In this document: in pieces, positions 25,978 to 40,940 of the stretch
How positions within the stretch are numbered: the stretch's first letter is position 1
Layout: the number at the start of each line of letters is the position of its first letter
DNA from: Collinsella sp.
Lineage (GTDB): Bacteria; Actinomycetota; Coriobacteriia; Coriobacteriales; Coriobacteriaceae
Assembly: GCA_019414565.1 (NCBI GenBank)
Contig: DXLU01000019.1
Span: 1 to 55,976, forward strand
Direction: 5' to 3'
DNA length: 55,976 bases
Translations under genes and position numbers: made by a program
Notes under the pieces: generated by a model
What the model was told of the DNA's origin: nothing
The model's input: only the letters and a program-made list of their open reading frames with translations
Database searches by the model: none

Positions 25978-27114
25978 ATGCGTCTGCCCATGAATACCTC
26001 GCTTGCCACGCTCAAGCCCTCCGGTATCCGCCGGATTAACGCGCTCGCCGCCCGGCATCCGGGGTGTATCGCGCTCGCGCTCGGCGAGCCCGATTTTCCC
26101 ACGCCCGATGTGATTAGCGCCGAGGTGACCGCCGCGCTGGACCGCGGTGACACGCACTATCCGCCCAACAACGGTCGCCCCGCCCTGCGTGATGCACTGT
26201 CCAAATATATGGATGACGCGGGCCTGGCGTTTTCCGCCGATGAGGTCATCCTGACCGACGGCGCGACCGAGGCCCTGTCGGCAACATTCATGGCTATGCT
26301 CAACCCCGGCGACGAGGTCATTATCCCCACGCCTGCCTTTGGCCTGTACGAGAGCATCGTCGTGGCCAACCACGCCAAAGCAGTCTTTTTGGATACGAAG
26401 CCCGCGCAATTCCAGATTGACGAGGATGCGCTTCGTGCTTGCGTGGCGCCGGCGACCAAAGCCATCGTCATCTGCTCGCCCAACAACCCCACGGGCTGCA
26501 TTCTCAACGCGGCATCGCTCGACGCCGTGGCGCGCGTGGCAGAGCGGGCGGGTATCTACGTGATCTGCGACGACGTGTACAACCGTCTGGTCTATGCGGA
26601 TGGCTACGAGCGCTTTGCCCAGCGCCACCCGGAGCTGCGTGAGCAGACAGTAGTCATCGAGAGCTTCTCCAAGCCATGGGCTATGACCGGCTGGCGCCTG
26701 GGTTGGCTCGCAGCAGCGGCGCCCGTCATCGCCGAGATCGCAAAGGCTCACCAATACTTAGTATCGAGTGCTGTCTCCTTCGAAATGGACGCCGCAGCCC
26801 GAGCCCTCACCGTCGACCCAACCCCCATGCTCAAAGTCTACCGAGCCCGCCGCGAACGCGTACTCGCAGCCTTAGACGCCATGGATCTCGACGTAGTGGA
26901 ACCATCCGGCGCCTTCTACGCCTTCCCCAGCATTAAACAGTACGGCCTAACCAGCGAAGACTTCTGCATCAAAGCCATCGAAGAGGCAAACGTAGCCCTA
27001 GTCCCGGGCGACTGCTTCGGCACCGAAGGCCACGTCCGCCTCAGCTATTGCGTTTCCGATAAAGACCTGGACGAAGGCCTCCGCCGCCTGTCCACCTTCC
27101 TTTCAACCTTGTAG
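25978..27114 (+). CDS. Class I/II pyridoxal-phosphate aminotransferase
   Basis: The 378-residue aspartate-aminotransferase-fold enzyme has ALGEPDFPTPDVI at the N-terminus, SPNNPTGCIL for substrate and PLP contacts, and the Schiff-base Lys232 in ESFSKPWAMTGWRLG. This is the layout of PatA and AspC-like transaminases; the amino donor is not readable. GAAAGGAACGCC precedes the ATG. A striking oddity is a sharp codon-use break near position 26770: all 13 glutamates before it use GAG, while seven of eight after it use GAA, with a parallel rise of CTA and GTA codons. The gene is therefore probably a mosaic. Confidence 0.9.
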   Translation: MRLPMNTSLATLKPSGIRRINALAARHPGCIALALGEPDFPTPDVISAEVTAALDRGDTHYPPNNGRPALRDALSKYMDDAGLAFSADEVILTDGATEALSATFMAMLNPGDEVIIPTPAFGLYESIVVANHAKAVFLDTKPAQFQIDEDALRACVAPATKAIVICSPNNPTGCILNAASLDAVARVAERAGIYVICDDVYNRLVYADGYERFAQRHPELREQTVVIESFSKPWAMTGWRLGWLAAAAPVIAEIAKAHQYLVSSAVSFEMDAAARALTVDPTPMLKVYRARRERVLAALDAMDLDVVEPSGAFYAFPSIKQYGLTSEDFCIKAIEEANVALVPGDCFGTEGHVRLSYCVSDKDLDEGLRRLSTFLSTL

Positions 27115-27163
27115 CCATCAGGGACGCAACATATCAGCCCACCGACTTAAGGCTTATGAGTGG

Positions 27164-27390
27164 GGGCGCCGGCCAGCGGGAAACCGGGCTGCCCCAAAGT
27201 CACCGCAGGCCGCGCCGCCGAAGGCCAGGCGCAAGGTTTTCGTAGATTCCGCACGAGCCGAAGAGCACTTAATGTGCTCTTCGTGCGAGCCCAGGACCTG
27301 ACCGAGCGAAAACCTTGCGCCTGGCCTTCGGCGGCGCGGCCGGATGGTGGAATTGTGTGCAGCCCGGTTTCCCGTTGACCGACGCCGGGG
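27164..27390 (+). repeat. Composite palindromic element A (TTAAT-capped hairpin family)
   Basis: The element is nested. Outer arms 27164-27192 and 27359-27390 pair imperfectly, with GGGAAACCGGGCTGC exact. Inner arms 27208-27242 and 27307-27341 are a perfect 35-bp inverted repeat. At the apex, GAAGAGCAC-TTAAT-GTGCTCTTC (27260-27282) is the core hairpin shared with copies B (38400) and C (40575). It fills most of the 505-nt gap before rplJ. Short open frames across it are not genes. Confidence 0.85.
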
Positions 27391-27403
27391 TCCCCGCCAT
27401 AAT
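27375..27403 (+). promoter_or_regulatory. Promoter of the rplJ-rplL operon
   Basis: TTGACC (27375-27380) and CATAAT (27398-27403) are separated by exactly 17 bp. The -35 box lies inside the right outer arm of palindromic element A. Confidence 0.7.
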
Positions 27404-27423
27404 ACTTTCGGTTCACGCACGAA

Positions 27424-27500
27424 TCCGCTGCCAGAGACAGCCGGCGCAAACGGGCTTTGCCCGCGAGCTTAATGGGATATCCCGCCAGCCGAGGTGGTCG
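27424..27500 (+). promoter_or_regulatory. L10 ribosomal-protein leader (L10-L12 autoregulatory RNA)
   Basis: The segment contains CAGAGACAGCCGGCG, then CTTAATGGGATATCCCGCC and AGCCGAGGTGG, the conserved kink-turn and mimic features of L10 leaders in Gram-positive bacteria. It precedes rplJ by about 120 nt. The L10-(L12) complex is known to bind such leaders and reduce its own synthesis. Confidence 0.8.
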
Positions 27501-27517
27501 AGTAGATATGTCTTCTC

Positions 27518-27567
27518 GCCCCCGTCGCTCATGCAGCGCGGGGGCTTTCTTTTTGGACATGCCCCCG
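27518..27567 (+). terminator. Leader attenuator with two mutually exclusive hairpins before rplJ
   Basis: CGGGGGC at 27539-27545 can pair either with GCCCCCG upstream (27518-27524), forming a terminator followed by TTTCTTTTT, or with an identical GCCCCCG downstream (27561-27567), which would sequester the same strand and block termination. This is the form of a transcription attenuator next to the L10 leader. Confidence 0.65.
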
Positions 27568-27619
27568 TCACGTCCTTGTGGCGGACCGTGCCCGGAAAGA
27601 ATTCGAGGAGGTGTAATTC

Positions 27620-28141
27620 ATGCCCCAGCAGTACAAAATCGACAAGGTTGCAGAGATCGAGTCCCGTATCGCCGAGAACGCCGGTCTGTTCGTCGTCAAC
27701 TACAACGGTCTGACGGTTAAGCAGGCTCAGGAGCTGCGTCATCAGCTTCGCGAGTGCGGCGCCGAGATGAAGGTCTACAAGAACAACCTGGTCAAGATCG
27801 CTCTCAAGAACCAGGAGCAGCCCGAGCTCGACGAGATCCTCGCCGGCCCCGTCGCTTATGTGTTCTACGAGTCCGAGCCGGTCGAGGCCGCTAAGGCCCT
27901 TAAGGACTTCTCTGCTAAGTCCAAGGGCGTCCTTGAGATCAAGGGCGGTATCTCCGACGGCAAGGCCGTTTCCGCTGATGATGTTAAGGCTATCGCCGAG
28001 CTGCCCACCAAGGATCAGCTTCTCGGCCAGATCGCCGGTCTCATCTCCGGTTTCGCTCGCGACATCGCTGTCTGCGTCAACGGCGTTTCCTCTGGTCTCG
28101 CTCGTTCGATCCAGCAGGTCTCCGAGCAGAAGGCAGCCTAG
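27620..28141 (+). CDS. rplJ: Ribosomal protein L10
   Basis: The 173-residue stalk-base protein of the 50S subunit binds 23S rRNA with its N-terminal domain (IESRIAENAGLFVVNYNGLT, KVYKNNLVKIAL) and carries L12 dimers on its C-terminal helix. Its length is normal. GAGGTG precedes the ATG at 27620. It is the first gene of the rplJ-rplL operon, with a dedicated promoter (27375), an L10 leader and an attenuator. rplK and rplA, often upstream, are absent here; an aminotransferase precedes instead. Confidence 0.97.
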   Translation: MPQQYKIDKVAEIESRIAENAGLFVVNYNGLTVKQAQELRHQLRECGAEMKVYKNNLVKIALKNQEQPELDEILAGPVAYVFYESEPVEAAKALKDFSAKSKGVLEIKGGISDGKAVSADDVKAIAELPTKDQLLGQIAGLISGFARDIAVCVNGVSSGLARSIQQVSEQKAA

Positions 28142-28243
28142 TTGCTGTTTTCACCCGCGGCGGCAACGCCGCACCCTTGGCGCATTCGCGCCGTGTTTTA
28201 ACTGATCTCCGTGCATCCGCACGGAAACCGAAAGGACTTAGAA

Positions 28244-28621
28244 ATGGCTAAGCTTACCACCGATGAGATCATCGATGCTCTTAAGGAAATGACCCTTCTC
28301 GAGGCTTCCGAGCTCGTCAAGGCTATCGAGGACACCTTCGGCGTTTCCGCCGCTGCTCCTGCTGCTGTTGTCGCCGCTCCCGCTGCTGGCGCTGCTGAGG
28401 CCGAGGAGAAGACCGAGTTTGACGTCGTGCTCGAGGGCTTCGGCGACAACAAGATCCAGGTCATCAAGGCCGTCCGTGAGCTCACCAACCTTGGCCTGAA
28501 GGAGGCCAAGGAGGTCGTCGAGGGCGCTCCCAAGGCTGTTCTCGAGGGTGCCAAGAAGGAGGACGCCGAGGCTGCCAAGGAGAAGCTCGAGGCTGCTGGC
28601 GCTGCTGTCACCCTCAAGTAA
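28244..28621 (+). CDS. rplL: Ribosomal protein L7/L12
   Basis: This 125-residue stalk protein recruits translation GTPases. The N-terminal dimerisation helices (KLTTDEIIDALKEMTLLEA) are joined by an Ala-rich hinge to the globular C-terminal domain (KTEFDVVLEGFGDNKIQVIK, REITNLGLKEAK-type helix). The ATG at 28244 has AAAGGA upstream. The 102-nt gap after rplJ holds a short hairpin (CCGTGC/GCACGG near 28210) that may tune the higher L12 dosage. A strong terminator follows at 28650, so rpoBC is not read from this promoter. Confidence 0.97.
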   Translation: MAKLTTDEIIDALKEMTLLEASELVKAIEDTFGVSAAAPAAVVAAPAAGAAEAEEKTEFDVVLEGFGDNKIQVIKAVRELTNLGLKEAKEVVEGAPKAVLEGAKKEDAEAAKEKLEAAGAAVTLK

Positions 28622-28649
28622 TCAGGCTTTCTCGCCAGATTCCTTTGCA

Positions 28650-28682
28650 GACGGGGTTCGCATTGCGAGCCCCGTCTTTTTT
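28650..28682 (+). terminator. Terminator of rplJ-rplL
   Basis: A 12-bp stem (28650-28661 with 28665-28676, one G-U pair) is followed by TTTTTT. Confidence 0.9.
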
Positions 28683-28811
28683 GTTTTTCGGTCCCTCGGC
28701 ATCGGTTGCTCAAACTGCCATGTTCTGTGATTTGGGTCGTATCGGGTGCCCTGCCGTTGGGCAATAAAATTGCACCATTCGAGCAATAATTTGCGTTGAC
28801 CTGCTGAAGAA

Positions 28812-28839
28812 TTGTCTCTGCCTTGTAGCGACATATAGT
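28812..28839 (+). promoter_or_regulatory. Promoter of galU
   Basis: TTGTCT (28812-28817) and TATAGT (28834-28839) are 16 bp apart, about 97 bp upstream of the galU start. A second -35-like TTGACC lies at 28796-28801. The rest of the 314-nt gap (28622-28935) shows only the rplL terminator. Confidence 0.5.
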
Positions 28840-28935
28840 TCCAGCGGTAAGATGCTTGAGTATCGCAATTTGGTCTGCGGCTGTGTGCCGCACGCATGGG
28901 GCGCTTTTGCGCCTGCGAAAGGATCTTTGAATAAC

Positions 28936-29844
28936 ATGAAGGCAATCATCCCCGCCGCCGGTCTTGGCACGCGTTTTCTGCCTGGCACCAAGTGCACGCC
29001 CAAAGAGATGCTGCCGGTGCTCGACAAGCCCGTCATTCAGTACGTCGTCGAGGAGGCGCTCGAGCCCGAGGAGGTCGACGATGCCATCATCGTTACTTCT
29101 CCCGGTAAGCCCGAGCTGCTGAACTACTTCCAGCCCGACCGTTCGCTCGAGAACCTGCTGCGCGAGCGCGGCAAGAACGCCTATGCCGATGCCGTCGCCC
29201 ACGCTGGCGGTATGCCGGTCGACTTCCGTTATCAGTACGAGCCCAAGGGCCTCGGCCATGCTATTCGCTCTGCTGCCGACGCCGTGGCAGGGGAGAACTT
29301 CCTGGTTCTTCTGGGCGACTACGTTGTGCCTAACCGCGATATCTGCGACAAGATGCTCGCCGTTTCCAAGGAGCACGGTGGCGCTTCGGTTATCGCCGTC
29401 GCTGCTTGCTCGCCCGAGGAAGTCAGCCGCTACGGCGTTATCGCCGGCGAGCGCGTCGGTTCGCTCGAGGGCGCCGAGGACGTTGCCGATGCCGAGCCGG
29501 GCGCTGTCTGGCGTATCGGCGGTCTGGTTGAGAAGCCCGCTCCCGAGGCTGCTCCGTCCAACCTGTACATCGTCGGTCGCTACCTGCTGAGCCCGCTGGT
29601 CATGGACCTGCTGGCAGATCAGCAGGCCGGCAAGGGCGGCGAGATCCAGCTCACCGACGCCATGGCCCGTTCGCTCGACCGCGAGGCCATGTATGCGGTC
29701 GTCATCGACCCGCTGTCGGGCTACGACACCGGCACTCCCTCTGGCTGGATGGCCACCAACGCCCTCATGGCTGCAAGCGACCCCCGCTTTGCCGATGCCT
29801 TCTGGGACGCCATCGACGAGCGCGGCGGATTGATGCGCAAGTAA
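28936..29844 (+). CDS. galU: UTP-glucose-1-phosphate uridylyltransferase
   Basis: The 302-residue enzyme makes UDP-glucose for cell-envelope and glycan synthesis. The nucleotide-binding start AIIPAAGLGTRFLPGTKCTPKEM is diagnostic, followed by GLGHAIRSA, FLVLLGD and a C-terminal GEIQLTDAM. The start is set at the ATG at 28936 (MKAIIPAAG), where the family begins; the open frame extends upstream to 28852 without conservation. Promoter and terminator of its own surround it. Its position between rplJL and rpoBC, genes that are usually contiguous, is unusual. Confidence 0.95.
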   Translation: MKAIIPAAGLGTRFLPGTKCTPKEMLPVLDKPVIQYVVEEALEPEEVDDAIIVTSPGKPELLNYFQPDRSLENLLRERGKNAYADAVAHAGGMPVDFRYQYEPKGLGHAIRSAADAVAGENFLVLLGDYVVPNRDICDKMLAVSKEHGGASVIAVAACSPEEVSRYGVIAGERVGSLEGAEDVADAEPGAVWRIGGLVEKPAPEAAPSNLYIVGRYLLSPLVMDLLADQQAGKGGEIQLTDAMARSLDREAMYAVVIDPLSGYDTGTPSGWMATNALMAASDPRFADAFWDAIDERGGLMRK

Positions 29845-29865
29845 GCCTTCGGTCATCGACATTTA

Positions 29866-29897
29866 CGGGTGCGGACTTCGGTCTGCACCCGTTTTTT
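29866..29897 (+). terminator. Terminator of galU
   Basis: CGGGTGCGGAC (29866-29876) pairs with GTCTGCACCCG (29881-29891) across a TTCG tetraloop and is followed by TTTTTT. Confidence 0.92.
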
Positions 29898-29917
29898 ATG
29901 CGAGCTACAGCTTAGCC

Positions 29918-30089
29918 CCGGAAAGTGCGACCCACAATTTGGTCGAATTCTGGGATGCGCTTTCCGGTTGGAGCCCCTAGCGGAAACTGCGACCCGGAAT
30001 TTCGGCTCAGAATGGGACACGGTTTCCCAAACAGGGTTCAACCGGAAACTGCGACCCAGTTTGAGGCCTCAAAACGGGACGCAGTTTCC
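29918..30089 (+). repeat. Three tandem palindromic units upstream of rpoB
   Basis: Three units at 29918-29967, 29981-30027 and 30042-30089 each consist of GGAAACTGCGACCC-like and GGGACGCAGTTTCC-like arms around an unrelated 18-19 nt centre. They recur about every 62 bp. Unit 1 has variant arms that still largely match each other. They fill the first part of the 508-nt gap before rpoB. Confidence 0.8.
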
Positions 30090-30161
30090 GCCTGATCGAC
30101 CCTTGCCGCCATTCCGCCATGCAGCGGCGCGCATCAGCAGTCTCGTTCACAGAAAATATAT

Positions 30162-30173
30162 GAACAGATGTTC
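30162..30173. promoter_or_regulatory. LexA-box-like palindrome in the rpoB upstream region
   Basis: GAACAGATGTTC fits the GAAC-N4-GTTC pattern of Gram-positive SOS boxes and is embedded in an AT-rich stretch (30152-30187) unlike the rest of the region. The downstream gene is rpoB, not a usual SOS target, so its role is uncertain. Confidence 0.4.
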
Positions 30174-30251
30174 GATATACATATATCTACCTGCGTGTTT
30201 TCTGTCGAAAAACTTTGCTACTCCAAAAACTCAATCGCGTCAAGGCTTTTC

Positions 30252-30279
30252 TTGCCCAACGGTCGGTACCTGATAAACT
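30252..30279 (+). promoter_or_regulatory. Candidate promoter of rpoB-rpoC
   Basis: TTGCCC (30252-30257) and TAAACT (30274-30279) are 16 bp apart and 74 bp upstream of the rpoB start. It is the best match seen in the leader, but moderate in quality. Confidence 0.4.
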
Positions 30280-30352
30280 ATTAGGTTGCGATAACTGGCG
30301 AAGCTATGCCTCGCCAACCCACCGAGCATTTCCGTGAAGGAGGAAAAACCTG

Positions 30353-33844
<3,492 letters not shown>

Positions 33845-33850
33845 TTGACT

Positions 33851-38329
<4,479 letters not shown>

Positions 38330-38355
38330 TTTCCTAGTACGTTAACCGCCCTTCC

Positions 38356-38392
38356 AAAGACCCGCTTCCCAACAGGGGAGCGGGTCTTTTTT
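38356..38392 (+). terminator. Terminator of rpoB-rpoC
   Basis: A 15-bp stem (38356-38370 with 38375-38389, one wobble) has loop AACA and is followed by a T run. It separates rpoC from the sigma-factor pair. Confidence 0.92.
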
Positions 38393-38399
38393 GGTGAGG

Positions 38400-38591
38400 A
38401 ACGTTGCCCCGACGAGCACGTCGGATTCCCGGAACGGGCGGCCCGCTGTTAAAGTTTGTCGCGAGTTCCGCACGCAAAGGAAAGCACTTAATGTGCTTTC
38501 CGTCTTGTGCAGGACTGTAGAGCAGCAAACTTAAACAGCGGGCCGCCCGTTCCGGGAATCCGCCCCTGCGCACAGAAGGGGATTCCTTTTG
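38400..38591 (+). repeat. Composite palindromic element B
   Basis: Outer arms 38422-38458 and 38526-38562 pair over about 37 bp, and the apex GGAAAGCAC-TTAAT-GTGCTTTCC (38479-38501) is the core shared with elements A and C. Conserved flanks (AACGTTGCCCCGACGAGCAC at the left, GATTCCTTTTG at the right) match those of element C. Arm bases differ from C but remain complementary. Confidence 0.88.
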
Positions 38592-38630
38592 CCAATAAGG
38601 GACAGGTTTATTTTGGTAGGTTTTTCCTGC
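38591..38630 (-). repeat. Dispersed repeat R2, copy 2 (inverted)
   Basis: The minus strand reads the same core as copies 1 and 3 (ACCAAAATAAACCTGTCCC). It abuts element B and faces the R2 copy at 40522, so the two R2 copies bracket the sigma/membrane-protein pair in inverted orientation. Confidence 0.75.
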
Positions 38631-38714
38631 TTGGATTTGAAACATTTCGTTCGGCCAAAGCGTATCTATGGTGAGGACCTCATCAAGAACCATCAGCGTC
38701 ACCGGGAGGTGATT

Positions 38715-39233
38715 ATGGAAGAACAAGCATTTAGACAGGCGGTTGAAGATCACCGGGATGTCGTGTTTCGAATCGCATTGACGTACCTGCGCGATCGCGC
38801 CGATGCCGACGATGTTGCCCAAGACGTCTTTCTTAAGTTGCTTAAAAGCGATGGACACTTTGAAAGCTGGGAACATCTTCGCCGCTGGCTTATCCGGGTC
38901 ACGATCAATGAATGCAAGTCTCTCTTTCGAAAACCGTGGAGGCGCGTGGAGGATATCGAGAATCTGACCGATTCGCTCTTGGCGGCGCAGGACGAGACTA
39001 AGGCCGTCCTGTCGGACGTCATGCGGCTTCCGGAACGATTCCGTATCCCCATCGTGCTCTATTACTATCTGGGCTTCTCGACTTCAGAGATTGCCGAGTT
39101 ATTGCATGTGCCAGCCGCGACCGTTAGAACGCGTTTAGCTCGCGGTCGATCGAAGCTCAAATTCATCCTAGAGGAGGGCGGCCGTGAAATCCAATCAAAT
39201 CAAGCAGGCCTTCGAGTCCATCCAAGCCGATAG
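38715..39233 (+). CDS. ECF-type RNA polymerase sigma factor
   Basis: The 172-residue alternative sigma factor has region 2 (DVVFRIALTYLRDRADADDV, then AQDVFLKLL) and region 4 (LPERFRIPIVLYYYLGFSTS, then EIAELLHVPAATVRTRLARG), with no regions 1 or 3. The start is at the ATG at 38715 with GGGAGGTG upstream; the longer frame from 38589 overlaps repeat R2 and is rejected. The end overlaps the next gene by 50 nt, so translation is coupled, as is usual for sigma/anti-sigma pairs. The target promoters are unknown. Both genes have lower codon bias than rpoC or rpsL. Confidence 0.92.
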   Translation: MEEQAFRQAVEDHRDVVFRIALTYLRDRADADDVAQDVFLKLLKSDGHFESWEHLRRWLIRVTINECKSLFRKPWRRVEDIENLTDSLLAAQDETKAVLSDVMRLPERFRIPIVLYYYLGFSTSEIAELLHVPAATVRTRLARGRSKLKFILEEGGREIQSNQAGLRVHPSR

Positions 39234-40260
39234 CGATCTTGCCGACCGTGTTATTGATGCTGCTGCGGGTGAGCCGCTTCATCGAAAGGGCCACGCGAAG
39301 CCTCTCTATGTTGCCGTAATCGGATGCCTTGCCGGAGTGCTGGCGACCGGAGGGGTCGCCTATGCCGTCGTCAATTCCAGTTATTTTGCCTCTGCCTGGG
39401 GAAACCACGGCAACGGAGAGTCCATTACCTGGACTCAAGGTGGCTCGTCGGGGACTAAATATACCTACACCAGAGAGTTTGGTGACGGCATTGCGCCCCA
39501 AAGCTTGGAGGGTTCAGTACAGAAGGTCAATCTGTCCGTCGAGGGCAACGGCTATACACTCGACATTCACGATATGGCTATCGATAAAAACGGTTGCGGT
39601 GCCGTGACGTTTACGTTGTCCAATCCAAATGGTGTTAACTACTACAAGCCGGCAGCAGAGACTGGCGAACTTGTTCTCTATGGTGAAGAAGAACAAGGCA
39701 TCGGCACGCCCAGCATGAACTTCGGTGAAAAATGGGCTGACACACGCTGCACAATTGACAAGGACACATCAAGCGACACGGTCATTAACGGCACAATGTA
39801 CTTTGCCTCATGGAATCGCGATCGAGATTTAGGACATGCTGTCACCTGGAATATCAGCTGGACGGAGGGCGAAGGTGAGGATGCGAAGCATGTCGAGGCA
39901 TCGACACCCGAGTTTAGCGTCGGAGCGTACGTCGATACAAAGGAGCTCCGCTCCGACGACTCGCCTCTTGAGATTAGCCCGTTTTCCATCCAGACGCACA
40001 TCGATGATCTGGGCATTGACGCAGTCACGAAAAAGTTGACCGTTACCTACAAGGATGGATCGGAGCAGATTATCGAAGACGATGCTGCAGGCGCGTACAA
40101 TTCTTATTTTTCGCTGACGCGCAATAGCGGGGAGAACATCTCGGTTCCGACAAAGCTGATCAATGTCGATCAAGTGGTCTCGGTAACCCTCGAGGGCACG
40201 AGGTACACATCAACAGGAGAGACCGAAACAGAATTACCCTTTACCATCGTCTATTCGTAA
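39184..40260 (+). CDS. Probable membrane-anchored anti-sigma factor / sensor
   Basis: This 358-residue single-pass membrane protein has a short N-terminal cytoplasmic part (residues 1-40) that would bind the sigma factor. One transmembrane helix (about 41-63, YVAVIGCLAGVLATGGVAYA) leads to a beta-rich extracytoplasmic domain of about 290 residues with repeated YT, TW and Gly-Asp-Gly turns, resembling DUF4179-type regulators. The GTG at 39184 has GAGGAGGGCGG upstream and overlaps the sigma gene. The extracellular domain probably senses an envelope signal; no protease site or ligand is obvious. Assignment as anti-sigma rests on position and topology. Confidence 0.75.
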   Translation: MKSNQIKQAFESIQADSDLADRVIDAAAGEPLHRKGHAKPLYVAVIGCLAGVLATGGVAYAVVNSSYFASAWGNHGNGESITWTQGGSSGTKYTYTREFGDGIAPQSLEGSVQKVNLSVEGNGYTLDIHDMAIDKNGCGAVTFTLSNPNGVNYYKPAAETGELVLYGEEEQGIGTPSMNFGEKWADTRCTIDKDTSSDTVINGTMYFASWNRDRDLGHAVTWNISWTEGEGEDAKHVEASTPEFSVGAYVDTKELRSDDSPLEISPFSIQTHIDDLGIDAVTKKLTVTYKDGSEQIIEDDAAGAYNSYFSLTRNSGENISVPTKLINVDQVVSVTLEGTRYTSTGETETELPFTIVYS

Positions 40261-40267
40261 GGCTTGA

Positions 40268-40300
40268 GGCCGCTTCCCACTAGGGGAAGCGGCCTTTTTT
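40268..40300 (+). terminator. Terminator of the sigma/anti-sigma pair
   Basis: GGCCGCTTCCC (40268-40278) pairs with GGGAAGCGGCC (40284-40294) and is followed by TTTTTT, starting 8 nt after the stop codon. Confidence 0.92.
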
Positions 40301-40340
40301 GCGTTATATGGACGGTTATTTTGAGCGATATTCGCCTGAA

Positions 40341-40471
40341 TTTCGGAAGTATGCGGCAAAATCTCGATGGGTCGACCACACCGCATATGCTCAAGCGCTC
40401 TACCTGCGGGTTTATTATCGAAAAACCCCGGTGTGCTCGGCAGGTCCAGAATTTGCCGCATACTTCCGAAA
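40341..40471. repeat. Inverted repeat R4
   Basis: Arms 40341-40364 and 40448-40471 are complementary at 23 of 24 positions (TTTCGGAAGTATGCGGCAAA in the left arm). The 83-nt interior shows only weak further pairing and no gene. No second copy was found in the window. Confidence 0.7.
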
Positions 40472-40521
40472 GCGCCGCCGATTTCCCTATGACAGATGAG
40501 GGCGGATCACCGCTGGAGCGC

Positions 40522-40577
40522 GACGTTTCCGCAGATAAAACCGACCAAAATAAACCTGTCCCGTTTTGGCAGGTAAC
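40522..40577 (+). repeat. Dispersed repeat R2, copy 3
   Basis: It is almost identical over 56 bp to 2253-2308 and runs directly into element C. It is inverted relative to copy 2 at 38591. Confidence 0.78.
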
Positions 40578-40764
40578 GTTGCCCCGACGAGCACGTCGGA
40601 TCCCCGGCCCGGGCGGCGCGGGGTTAAGTTTGTCGCGAGTTCCGCACGAGCCGGAGAGCACTTAATGTGCTCTCCGTGCGAGCCAGGACTGTAGAGCAGC
40701 AAACTTAAGCCAGGGCCGCCCGGCCCGGGAATCCGCCCTTATGCGCAGGAGGAGATTCCTTTTG
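40575..40764 (+). repeat. Composite palindromic element C
   Basis: Outer arms 40597-40632 and 40700-40735 pair with few mismatches, and the apex GGAGAGCAC-TTAAT-GTGCTCTCC (40653-40675) matches elements A and B. The segments GTCGCGAGTTCCGCACG before and GGACTGTAGAGCAGCAAAC after the apex match element B exactly. It ends about 55 bp before the rpsL promoter. Confidence 0.88.
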
Positions 40765-40818
40765 TGTAGGCTTTGCGGAAATATGCTCAATTTGGGATAC
40801 GCCCGGCGGCGTGGTCTG

Positions 40819-40847
40819 TTGACGGCACAGCTAACGGCACGTATCCT
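40819..40847 (+). promoter_or_regulatory. Promoter of the rpsL-rpsG-fusA-rpsJ operon
   Basis: TTGACG (40819-40824) and TATCCT (40842-40847) are separated by 17 bp. It lies 94 bp upstream of rpsL and downstream of element C. Confidence 0.75.
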
Positions 40848-40940
40848 ATCGAACTGCGTGTTTCGTAGGGGGATGCTGACCCCTCGATTCAAGCCGTTGC
40901 ACTTTACAGAAAGCTGGAATCATTCGAGAAGGAGTACGCT

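Noticed and set aside
27147..27713. Small open frames through element A and the L10 leader
   Set aside because: They run across inverted repeats and a conserved leader RNA, have no ribosome sites and no homology by eye.
29918..30089. Possible CRISPR array
   Set aside because: Only three units, each is itself a hairpin with two arms around the variable part, arms vary, and no cas genes are present.
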